Origin: Epichloe hybrida
Lineage: Eukaryota > Ascomycota > Sordariomycetes > Hypocreales > Clavicipitaceae
Length of the DNA stretch: 64,000 bases
Assembly (NCBI GenBank): GCA_019022495.1
Contig: JAFEKR010000007.1
Span: forward strand, 2,604,001 to 2,668,000
Direction: 5' to 3'
Every line of letters begins with the position of its first letter. The stretch's first letter is position 1. The notes under the pieces are model-generated. The model had not been told where the DNA came from. It ran no database searches and worked only from the letters and a program-made list of their open reading frames with translations. This document shows positions 23,879 through 33,762 of this stretch, piece after piece. The position numbers and the translations under genes are program-made.

Positions 23879-24114
23879 AAGAATAGGCTTGATGACCAGA
23901 CTGAAGAGTTGGAAAGGGGAAGAATATGGGCGGCGTACAAGTCCGGCCATCGGAACAAAACAAACGAGCAAGACTATCAAAATGGCTGTATTTTAGCCAG
24001 TAAAGCAAAGCAGCATTAGTAATATTCATATTATACAAATTGTGGATGACCCTTCCTTTTTTTTTGTTGGAAGAAACTCCAACAAGAAATCCAAGACTTT
24101 TGCAGCTGCGAAAG

Positions 24115-25115
24115 CTAGATATCCCCTTTCGAGACCACTGCCGCCCTAGCGTTTTGAATTTCCCACTCGAACTCCTTGAGACTGCGTATTTCTCTCGAGA
24201 AGAAAAGCAAAGCAAGAAGTCCATCTATGACGCCGGCAGTCAGCGTCAAGCTGGCCAAGAGCATAAGGAGGAAAGCCACAAAATTGCGAGGGCTGAACCA
24301 CACGGCGACCAAACAACCGAGCCAGACGATGACTGAAGCATAGAAGTGAATGCCCCGCCAGTATCGCTGCCTCCTCTCTCGAGCGGCGTATTTGCGAGTC
24401 ATGGCAAGCATTTCGTCATAGTCGGATAAAGTGAGGGCATTAGTGTGCTCCTGATTATAGCGCAATTGCTTGTCAAATGCCGTGGGCTGCGCGTCTGCAC
24501 CAGGGGAAAGAGTGTGTCGTTGGAGAGTAGCTCTCACACCAAAATGATCGGAGAGAGAGCAATTCAACTCTGGATGACGACCTGTCATTTCCACGGATGC
24601 AGACTTGACGACCCAGCCAGACCCAGAGGAGACGTCGCCGGTGGAAGCAAATATGTAGTCAATGCGCTTGCCTTTGGGATCCTTGGCCTGTGGGTCAACA
24701 GGACGAGGGTGAGCCTTTAACATCTTCTGCTCCTCTTTTGACCATCGCCACGTGTTGTAGATGGTGTCACTGGCGGCTCCGTTGGCGGTAAGATTGAACT
24801 CGGCGGTGGGCACAGGAAGACCTCGCGCCTGCTCTTCAGCTTGGTCCGATGCGCCGATGGAGCTATCTGGATGCAAGATACGCCATGTGTCGCGTATGGG
24901 TGAGAGAGATGTTATGATGCGGTGGGGGAGTGATAGGGGAATCATGTTGAAGTCACCCAGGGCAACGACGAGGTGGCCTTTGGCCGTGGCGCTGCGGATG
25001 TGCTTGGCAATGTCCCATGCTTGGGCTGTGCGATGACAGAGATATGAATCATCAGGACCGCTCTCATACGGCGCATGTGTCTTTGCCAGCGGGAGTTGGT
25101 TAGACCTGCTTGCAC

Positions 25116-25159
<44 letters not shown>

Positions 25160-25647
25160 CTGCTTTCAAACCCAGACTGAACATGACTTACATGAGTGTT
25201 GAGGACGTCAACGACGTCTCGCTGTCCAGGGCCGAATCTCAACCTCGCCGTCGCAACGCCTTTACCGACATACCAATCGCCTCTCCAGAACGCAGTCGGC
25301 CGTCCGTTCAGCGCGTAGGGAAACATGGAGCTCTCTTCGATGGGCCAGCGACTCAAGATGGCCAAGCCGCCGCCGAAAGAGCCGGCGTGGTAGAATTTCC
25401 CGTAGGGCAAGATGCCCTCGGTGGCTTCGCGGATGGCGAGGTAATCATCTTGAACCCAGCATTCTTGAAGACACACGATATGAGGGGTTGGATCGAGGAG
25501 GGCGATTTGCTTGCCAATCTCGAGAAGACGGGGGGTGCGGAGGGCAGAGATGTACAGGAGACCCCAGCAGTTGAGGGTCAGGAGGGTGATCTCCGAGGGA
25601 GGCGTGTTGCTGTCAGTGAGGGGGGGACGGAGATGCATGGCGTTCAT
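24115..25647 (-). CDS. ISC1: Inositol-phosphosphingolipid phospholipase C (neutral sphingomyelinase family)
   Basis: Two exons: 25647-25192 and 25080-24115, giving 473 residues, close to the 477 of yeast Isc1. The endonuclease/exonuclease/phosphatase fold is marked by TLNCWGL near residue 25, CLQECW near 55, NTH|THAPYESGPDDSYLCHRT across the splice, GDFNMIP near 210 and SDHFG near 350. Two hydrophobic helices close to the C-terminus (IVWLGCLVAVWF and FLLMLLASLTLTAGVIDGLL) anchor it in the membrane. The enzyme removes the phosphoinositol head group from complex sphingolipids, producing ceramide, in the ER and mitochondria of yeast. The intron is 111 bp, carries a GCTT microsatellite and has no stop, so an unspliced frame also exists. 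I place the start at the first ATG after the upstream repeats; the ATG at 25638 is an alternative. Confidence 0.92.
25118..25159. repeat. (GCTT)n microsatellite in the ISC1 intron
   Basis: About ten near-perfect tetranucleotide copies within the intron. Read in the gene's frame they would encode repeated Ala-Ser-Lys-Gln. Confidence 0.9.
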
Positions 25648-25750
25648 GGCTGGCCATTGGAGCGGCACTCGGGTGGCGATTCGTCTTCCTGATGAATGAA
25701 TGCATGCATGCGTGTTCTCCCGGGAGAGAGTTGAGCTGGCTGGCCGGCCC

Positions 25751-25800
25751 ATTTGTCGTTTGTCGTTTGTCATTTGTCATTTGACATTTGACATTTGACA
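25751..25800. repeat. 7-bp tandem repeat (TTTGTCR / ATTTGAC)7
   Basis: About seven copies of a 7-bp unit that drifts from TTTGTCG through TTTGTCA to TTTGACA, just upstream of the ISC1 start. Confidence 0.9.
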
Positions 25801-27278
25801 CGTGATGAAGCGAAACGAGCTCCCAAATGGCAGGCGCGACGGGGTCAACTGCTACCCTGCTTTCCTGCTTTCATCTGCAATTCTGTGTTCCGAGAACGCG
25901 AAATTCGATTGAAGATTCACGATCCTCTATTCTATGTAACGACGACGTTCCTCATTGACAAAATCCCAGCACTCTGACGGAAGCTTTGCTCCATCCTGTC
26001 CTGGCTTGGATAAAAGCTTGTAATCCGTACCAACTTGACTACTCCGTACTCGGTGCCCCGTCTGATACATGATACATGCGCCGCCGGCAGCTCACCTGAT
26101 CGGCATGGCACGACATGGCACGACATGGCATGGCCGCAAGTCAGTCTGTCAGTTCTCGATTGAGTTCATGCCACTTGCAAGGTGGCCCTGCACGACATTG
26201 AAGGACAGACATGGGAAAGAAAGCCCAGTGCAATGCCATGAAAGCACGCAGCGATATCGGGAGCGAGCAAGGCAGGGAGCGGGAGCCCGCGCCCGAGCCC
26301 GAGCCCGAGCCCCTGCATTGCATTGCATCCATCGCCCTCGCATTTTGGTCAGATATGTGTGCTTCTCTGGCCTCCCCCAGAGGCTTGTCGACAGGGGTCT
26401 ACACGGTCTGCAGGCCGTGTCTTCAGATTGCCTGGGAACATGGCCGTGAGAATGGAGACTCGTGCCGCGGCCTCATGGTGTCGTCAGCCAGGGTCTGTTC
26501 TCCGTTTTATCAACATACTGATGATAATACACCAAAGATCCTGTTTGCTGATGCCGCAGCGCGTCCATCCGCTCCGTTGCCGGACCGACCACCTGGCATG
26601 GCACCGCGCTCGGAGGTTACATACACAGTAACATACACAGTACTCCGTACTCCGTGCGTACAGTCTGTGGCTGGCTAGATCGACACATTGCGATATGCAT
26701 CTTATTACTTACGGATTAGTGTCTGTTGGTCAGCGGCCGTCGGCCCCATCTCTTCCTCGGCTCCTCTTTGCATGTCGATGCAGATGCGAAGAGTCTTCTC
26801 TCTCACTGTCAACGCACGCTGATACTATTAGATGTGATGACAGAAATCACGCCAGCGCGGCGGCCAAGCCATTCGAACATCCAGCCACGGTAGTGGCCGG
26901 GATCCTGGTTTCCGGCCTTGGACCATGGCATAGATGCATCATCCATCGTTGACTGTTTGTGGAACGGTAAAGCGCGGTCCTCGGTCCTCGTGTACTTGGA
27001 GCAAATGAAAAAACAAAAAAATCGAAACGCCTTTCTTGTGCCTTCGGGAACCGGTCTCACCAGTCTCCTCACCAGTCTCCTCACCAAGTCCTGCTCGCCA
27101 CTCACAGCAGACATGGTGGGCAAACGAGGACGGGCCTTTTTGCACTTTTATGCGTAACAAGCCTCGCCGAGAGCCTCCACGCTGCGCCGTCATGTCTCCA
27201 TATCTCTCCTCCAGATCTGGGATTCTACAACCTACCTGGGTGCCCTCCTCCGATATCCGGGGTGGTGCTGGTGGCGCT

Positions 27279-27304
27279 GTGCACCGTGCACCGTGCACCG
27301 TGCA
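27279..27304. repeat. 7-bp tandem repeat (GTGCACC)3.7
   Basis: Nearly four copies of GTGCACC in intergenic DNA. Confidence 0.9.
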
Positions 27305-27540
27305 GCACTGGTTCCCTTTTGTTAGTGTTCGTGTGTCCTGTGTACCCGTCCACCCGTCCACCCCCGTGTTTCCGTGTGGTTAAAGTTGAAGCTACTTGGT
27401 ATGGCGTATTAGATGCAGGCTTGCCTCTTTCTTTGTTTCCAAGTCTTCTCACTTTTACTTGTACCAACCGTGTCTTCTTCCATATTTCACCTCCCCCTAT
27501 CGTTGGGTCGTTGCATCTGTCCGTCCGCTTGTTCGTCCGC

Positions 27541-27624
27541 CTGTCCGTCCGTCCGTCCGTCAACCAACCGGCTCCGGCTCCGACTCCGACTCCGACTCCG
27601 ACTCCGGCTCCGACTCCGACTCTC
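27541..27624. repeat. Compound microsatellite (GTCC)n then (ACTCCG)n
   Basis: A GTCC tract passes into a hexanucleotide ACTCCG/GCTCCG tract about 115 bp before the next start codon, so it may lie in its 5' UTR. Confidence 0.9.
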
Positions 27625-27736
27625 CTTGGTGAAATCCGTAATATTGCTGTTGTACGGAGAAAAAGGGCCTTCTCGGAAAAGAGACGAACGATCGACGTTT
27701 GAATACAAGATGAATCATATTCTCAAACAAAAAACA

Positions 27737-28599
27737 ATGTCGCAGGAGCTCATCCAAATCGCCATTTTCAAATTCAAGCCGTCGCTTCAGCAGGGAAGCG
27801 AGCTGCCGCTCTCATTCCGCGATGTCTGCCGCCAGCTCCAGGCCATGCCCGGTGTGGCCTCGAGCTACCTGGGCGAGCAACTCGAGCGCCCCGGCAAATG
27901 GACCTGGATCATCCGCTGGGCCTCGGCCGCCGCCCACGATGCCTTCCTCGCATCCCCCAGCTTCACCAACTGGATTGCCTCCTTCCGGGCCGTTGTGGAG
28001 ACGTACATCTTCTGGAAGGCCCACGTCCGCGGCAGTCTGAGTGCTGCCCTCAACGCCCCCTGCACCGAGGTCTTCTCAGCCTACGGCACGGCCGACAACT
28101 GGCTCGAGATGCGCATGAAGCCCTTTGCGACAAACGTCGACGCCGCCAACCTCCCGGGCTACCACGGCTCCTTCTACGGCCAGTATGACGTCCTCATGCA
28201 TGATTCGCCCAACCCCCCCGAGGGCAACACCGTCAGTATGATTCTCGGCTGGGACAGCAAAGAAGCCCACCTGGCAGAGAGAGGCGAGGGCAAAGGTGAG
28301 TCCGTCAGTCGGCTATTCACGTCGAGACGTTTCACAGCAGCACCACCACCACCGCCACCACAACTGGCAAGCGACTAACACTCTTCTGCGTTTCATAGAA
28401 ATCGACAACAACATCCGACATGTTCGAGAGGAGCGGAAATCAACAGACATGGTTCGTTTACTTGCCCTTCCCCTTCCCCTTCCCCTGCCCCCATTCTCTG
28501 CTGCATGCAAGAAAAAAAAAAAAAAGGACGAGGAAAGTGAGTGGCACTGACACCCGTTTGCTACTACTCTAGTACCATGTCAACCTGAAAAGACTTTGA
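27737..28599 (+). CDS. Dimeric alpha/beta-barrel (ABM-like) protein, function unknown
   Basis: Three exons: 27737-28295, 28399-28451 and 28573-28599, giving 212 residues. The N-terminal half (residues 1-100) starts with the beta strand ELIQIAIFKFKPSL and includes PGVASSYLGEQLERPGKWTW and the WxS...FxxWxxxF pattern seen in antibiotic-biosynthesis-monooxygenase-like folds. A second, more degenerate copy seems to follow (GSFYGQYDVLMHD to MILGWDSKEAH). Such proteins are usually small cytosolic enzymes or stress proteins; no catalytic residue can be assigned. The last two exons are very short (53 and 27 nt) but frame and splice signals agree. An upstream ATG at 27711 in the same frame is less likely. 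The role is unknown. Confidence 0.75.
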
Positions 28600-29426
28600 T
28601 TGAATACGACGACCACCACATCAACTCCATCATGTCCCTTATGATTACGAGCACCGCTCTTTCGCTCCAACTTGGCTACCTTGTTGGACGGGAGCATCAC
28701 TGGGTTTTAGCGTTGAAATTGAACGGACCACCAAGAGGGCTGGGCATGAACCATGTACGCATGTAGTAGGTAGACAGCTCCTCCCGTGTATTGGATGTGC
28801 TGTGCTGCGCCGTCACCACTCGGCTTTAAAGGGGGGGGGGGAGGAAGAAAAAAAGATTCACTTATAATATACTTTTTTTTTTCCGGGACGGCCATATTAG
28901 GTCGCGCCTGTCGTCTTCGCTTTTAACTTTTAACTTTCCACTTCAACTACGACGACAACATCCCACCTTGCCATGCCATGCCTTGTCCTCGCCCGTAGAT
29001 ATGCCGCAACAAATGCAATGACACGTCATGATGGATGCAAACCCGATTAGAAATGCGCTCACTAATAACGAACTCGTTTTGTGCAGCCCATGATACTGCC
29101 CATAACTCCAATCTTTTCTTTTAATAACCCCCAAATTCCCAATCCCCCATCATCAACAAGAACAACGACGACAACGACAACATTACCTGGCCCCTCAAGA
29201 ACAATTTTCTTCCGCCGTCGCCCTACCTACCAATCTCACGCGGTGTGATCCACAGAACTAGAGTAGACCATGAATACGCCATCGATCCGTTTGCAGGGTT
29301 CACTTTGGCTACGGCCAGAAACATGAGAAGCCTCCTCGTTCCGACCTACCAGCCCTCCTCATCCGAGTAACAAAGACAAGAAATCACCCTGTTATGTATT
29401 TCATATGACGTGTTACAATCCATGGT
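28600..29426. other. Convergent 3' flanks, no gene seen
   Basis: Tail-to-tail spacer between the alpha/beta-barrel gene and the KH gene. It has G-, A- and T-homopolymers near 28830-28880. Nothing else recognised. Confidence 0.5.
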
Positions 29427-31019
29427 TCAAACTCGGTGCTTCTCCGATTCTGTCAAGAAGAATATCCAGTTAGCTTCTTCTTCTTCTTCCTCTTCCTCCT
29501 TCAATCTCGGCAAAAGTAATTGATGAGAAGTGGATGGGGGGAAAAGAGTAGGGCAACAACAAGTGTCCTTACCAAGTCTGGAGTAGAGCATGTATAAAGC
29601 CATCCGGTTGCACTCCTCGGTACCGGTGATGGTGACCAATCGCTCGTTACTATTATCTTGGGGCTCATTGATCTTGATGACGCTCCCGCTCATCTGTCGG
29701 ATTTCGTTGATCTTTTGACCGCCCTTGCCAATTATGGCGCCAACCATATCATTGGGGATGTAGATTTGCTGAGTCAAAGGACCGCCAGGCATTCCCGTGT
29801 GCATGGGCTGTCCTTGGGGGCCCCCGTGGGACTGAGGACCAACGTGAGGAGGCATGTGCTGCTGGGCGTGGGGAGCACCCCCGTACGCGGGTTGCTGCTG
29901 CCCGCCGTACTGCATAGGTACGGCTGGGTTGGGGGGAGCTGCTCCGTGCGGGTAGTGAGGCGGATACGCGGCGGGAGGCATGTGGTGAGCACGACGTTCT
30001 TGGTGAGGACCATAATTTTCAGGTCGGCCATAGTTGCCAGACGCTGGCTGAGGAGAGTAGGGAACGACCTGCATGCCGCCAGGGATCGAACCAGCTGGCG
30101 CGCCGCTGCGAGTAGCGTATGCTGAAGCAGCCGGGCCGCCGAATCGTTCGTTCAGCTGCTCAAGAAGCGTGCTCCCGACGTAATACGTGGCGATATGAAC
30201 AGCATCAGCAACACCCATGACGACAAGAGATCGCTCGCTAGACATGGGAAGGCAAGAATCAGACGCGTTGAGACGAGCGCCTGAAGCCTCCTGAATTTCC
30301 CTGATTCTGGCACCACCCTTACCAATGATGGAGCCGATGAGGATATGAGGAATGAGGAGACGAAGAGGGTATGTCTTGGACGAAGCAGTGGAGGCCTCGC
30401 CAAGAGGTTCGTTGTTCAAGGTGCGGATAATCAATCCAAAAGCCTATCAGATCATGTTAGCCACAGAAACACACGACAGGGGCCAATTGGCGTAGTAGGG
30501 GAGCAGTCCGACCTTGGCAACAGCATCCACTATACCGCTGACTGTCAAGATGCGCTCGACGGCACCCTTTTGATAATCGCTGACGGTGCATTTAGCGTTG
30601 GACATTTTCCTAATGTTAGAAACGTTCTCGCCACCCTTGCCAATGATGGTGGCGGCTTCAGGGCTGGAAATAACAGCACGAATGTGAATCCAGGACGTCT
30701 CATCATGGGCAGCGGCAGAGTTCACGGCCTCCTCGCTTGCTGCTGCCTGCGCTGCCGACATACCGGCAGTCTTGACTTCGCCAGCGGCATCTGTTACAGT
30801 GGCATCCGGGGCGTCCGACTTGGCGCCGTGCGCATCCTCGTCTCCATTCTTGTCGATAGCACCGAGGGTGGACTCGCTAGCTTCCGTCTCCTCTTCGAGC
30901 TTGAGAATTTTGTCGAGAGCTGGTCGCTTTGCGTCGGGTTGGTCCGTCGCACGTGAAGGCGACGAAGCCTCCTCAAGAGGACGCTTGGTCGAGGTCGACT
31001 GCGGTGGTGAGGCAGACAT
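29427..31019 (-). CDS. Triple KH-domain RNA-binding protein (Pbp2/Hek2/Rnc1 type)
   Basis: Three exons: 31019-30513, 30443-29573 and 29449-29427, giving 466 residues. An acidic, Ala/Ser-rich N-terminus precedes three KH domains, each with a clear IIGKGG loop: KH1 near residues 110-175 (AATIIGKGGENVSNIRKMS), KH2 near 185-255 (IGSIIGKGGARIREIQEAS) and KH3 near 385-455 (VGAIIGKGGQKINEIRQMS). A Pro/His/Gln/Gly-rich linker of about 120 residues lies between KH2 and KH3. The layout matches PCBP/hnRNP-K-like proteins of fungi that bind pyrimidine-rich mRNA and control stability or localisation. The first intron has an unusual donor (GTCGGA) but a good CTAAC branch site, and its removal joins DAVAK to AFGLIIRTL as in relatives. 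The last exon is 23 nt (SEKHRV). Confidence 0.9.
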
Positions 31020-32462
31020 TTTTGATTCCTTGGTTGCTTCTTTTTAATATGCTTGAAGTAAGATGGTAATCACAAGCACTGATGATTCGAGCGGTGCTTT
31101 GGCTTTTTCAATTGGCAAAAAGTTATAATTTTTGGAGATGACCAGAATCTCTCTTTGTATATTGAACGTCTTTTAATCTACACTCAGGGGTTTTCAAAGG
31201 AAAACGTGCTGGTGTAGTGACGAGTTCGCTGGGATCGAGTGATGGATATTTGCAGTGCTCGTGATGTGACTGAATGATTTGATTTTGTGTCGCGAGGACG
31301 AGGAGCGAGGGCGCAGACCAAAGGTGTGAAGGCAGGATCAAGAAGTTCACAGAACCAAGTCTCAAACGAGGTTCGAGTCCTTTCGTCCTGCAGGCAATTG
31401 AGCTATTGGAGAAGAGGAGGGTGCCGAAACGCCAGGGCTGTCCGCGGTAGAACAACTTCTCCGTGATGGTGTATCAAGCAATGGAAGAAGAGGAAGGAAG
31501 TGCGATGATGAGATTGCTCGGCTGATAAATGGAGAGGAGGTGAAGCGATCGAATACTGGGATGGAGATTCTCGGGAGGAGAACAAGGAAGAGGCAAGCTT
31601 CAAGCTCAAACCAAACCTTCGGTAACGACACTTTTTCTTTTCTTTTTTCCCTTTTCAAAAAAAAAAAAAAAAAAAAAAAAAAGTAATCGGAAAAGTGCAC
31701 GTCGACAAATCGTCGCCGTTCGAGGCTAGATGAAAATTGTGCGAATGGAGCCGTAGGACGCAGGTGATCGAGGACCGAGGAAAAAAGAGATCCAGTAATC
31801 GCCAAGGGCGCAATTTGAGTCAACTGGGAGGGTCCGAGACGTGGCAGTGCGGGGAGCTGGTGCCTAGTACTGTGTAGATCGCAACAGTATGAGACTCAAG
31901 AAAAAAAACCTCGAGGGTCTTGCAATGATCGTCCGATACGGAAATCAGGCCGTTGCGATGATGAGCCTCTGTTTCGTGGCAGGAATTGATGGTCGCTTCG
32001 TCAGGAGTCGCGTCGCATGAGGAGCGGTCGGAGCGAAGAGCGAAGAGTCGATGGAGGGAAAATCGACGGTCCACTTTCGGATGGCAGCTGCAGCTTTGCT
32101 GTGCATAAGTCACGTGCAGCAAAAGAAGCAAGTCGACATTTGATTAGCTAAAGGAGGAACCTTGTGGAGAACGGAACGAGTCGCGATGCTGGTGTGTATG
32201 TACATAATAGTGATAGTGTCAACTGTCCAGACCTTTGAGTTATCATTTATCATTTATAATATATTAATTTACCTGCTATTTTGGCCGTCACCATCTTCGG
32301 AACCCTTTCCATCCACTCGCACCCACCCATTGAAGAAACCAAAGGCTGTTCCTAACAACAACAATACTTCATGCTCAGACGGCCCTCACGCTCTCATTCA
32401 TGTTGGGTTCACGTATGAGCCACGACAAGGAACCGCCCAGTCTTTAACTTCCACCACACACA
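31020..32462. other. Divergent promoter region of the KH and CENP-K-like genes
   Basis: It contains a run of about 26 A (31657-31682), read as a poly(T) tract in the promoter of the KH gene, and a 60-nt hairpin-like element at 31332-31391 with a tRNA-like GGTTCGAGTCC. No gene recognised. Confidence 0.5.
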
Positions 32463-33497
32463 ATGGACGACCGGTCGCGCAGTTCCGAGGCAGAAGTCTA
32501 TTCAGCCAACCTAGACTTTACTCTGAAGGAGCTACAGAGCAAAGTGCGCGATCACCAGGCTGAGCTGGAAAGAGTAAGTTTTCCCCCGTCACGTCGCGCT
32601 CTTATTCCACATCACTCACCATTGTTCCAGCTACGCTCTGCTCATTATGACCTGCCGCTCCTCACGGCTGAAGACCAGGCAATCGTCATCAAGAATGCCC
32701 TCACTGACGTCAACGCGTCCGAGCCATTTCTGCCCTTTGCTGGCTCCGTTCTGCCCGCCATACTAGCCCTCCGGCGTGCTCACCAAACCGTCTCCGAATC
32801 CAAAGCTTATTTGGAATCTCAAGCTGACTCGGCCGACTATGAGAGGAAGCAACTTGAATCAGACCGTGTCAATCTGAAAGACCACTACCTGCTCACCGAG
32901 GCACTCAACTCGAGGATATCCGCCCTCAAGGAAGAGCTACGGTCTAAAGCGGAAATGAGACCAGAGGACAGTGCTCGTGAGAAAATGGACGAGCTGAAGG
33001 CAAGACGGAAGGGTTACGTTGAGGAAACGAAGAGTCTCATGAAGGCATTGCTCGACTTCACTGACAACCAGCTCGCGCCCATGCTTGCGGCAGAGGAATT
33101 GGGCTGCCCTGTGGTGGGAGACATAATAGAGGTTGATCCGGACGAACTGGCCGCAGGGTTCAACGAACAGGGCAAGCCTCTCAAGTCGAAAGGCGCCGAT
33201 GGAGACAAGACTCAGAGAAGGATAGACGAGATCTGGGGCACGCCAAACACCCGCCAACAGGACAGGACGGATGGAAACGAGGAGATAGCTACAGCGGGGA
33301 GGGAGATGCGCGACCTCATGGAAGAATTGTTGAACAGGTTGATGCAGGCAAAGGGAGACAACTCGGCGTCGTATGTCGTGTTGGAGAGGGAGTCGGCGGC
33401 AACGAGGTTTTTGGTTCGGTCAAAAGTTGCTCAGTTCCATCCCAAGGATGCAAATAGGTTGCGGCTGATTGATTTCGGGCGGGACTTGGAAAATTGA
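32463..33497 (+). CDS. Coiled-coil protein, probable inner-kinetochore CENP-K (Sim4/Mcm22) homolog
   Basis: Two exons: 32463-32573 and 32631-33497, giving 325 residues. The 57-bp intron (GTAAGT...CAG) is in frame and lacks a stop, so an unspliced reading also looks open. The protein is mainly helical, with charged coiled-coil stretches at about residues 15-45 and 95-180. A conserved-looking middle (DFTDNQLAPMLAAEELGCPV) and a C-terminal helical block (EMRDLMEELLNRLM) follow. Overall length and layout resemble fungal CENP-K of the constitutive centromere network (CENP-H/I/K), but no short signature makes this certain. Other nuclear coiled-coil proteins are possible. Confidence 0.55.
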   Translation: MDDRSRSSEAEVYSANLDFTLKELQSKVRDHQAELERVSFPPSRRALIPHHSPLFQLRSAHYDLPLLTAEDQAIVIKNALTDVNASEPFLPFAGSVLPAILALRRAHQTVSESKAYLESQADSADYERKQLESDRVNLKDHYLLTEALNSRISALKEELRSKAEMRPEDSAREKMDELKARRKGYVEETKSLMKALLDFTDNQLAPMLAAEELGCPVVGDIIEVDPDELAAGFNEQGKPLKSKGADGDKTQRRIDEIWGTPNTRQQDRTDGNEEIATAGREMRDLMEELLNRLMQAKGDNSASYVVLERESAATRFLVRSKVAQFHPKDANRLRLIDFGRDLEN

Positions 33498-33762
33498 CAA
33501 AATGTCCTTCTCCAAAAAAAAAAAGACGCTTAATGTAAAGCCGTCGAATCCTCTCTGTATCTGGCAGCCGTGCCTGCATCGGCAAGTCCCTGGTCTATCA
33601 TTCAATTTAAAACCAATGAGTGTACAACGTGTACGCGTGCTGCCATGTACGATACCAATGCCAATGCGTTCCCGAACAAAAACAAGAATATTGCCAGCCC
33701 CGTTATTTGCTTTATATACTTCTCACAATATCGCAGACCACCACCGGTCCTTCCGCCATGCC

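Larger units (their letters stand above)
25648..27736. other. Intergenic, rich in short tandem repeats
   Basis: Divergent spacer of about 2.1 kb between ISC1 and the alpha/beta-barrel protein. It contains several tandem repeats (listed separately), GC-rich dinucleotide blocks near 26280-26312 (alternating GAGCCC units), and TACGGAGTA-type motifs near 26040 and 26641. No convincing gene. Confidence 0.5.

Noticed and set aside
31332..31391. tRNA-like element: GCAGGA...TCCTGC ends and an internal GGTTCGAGTCC
   Set aside because: Only 60 nt, the T-arm stem does not pair, and no D-arm or anticodon arm could be drawn. More likely chance or a degenerate remnant.
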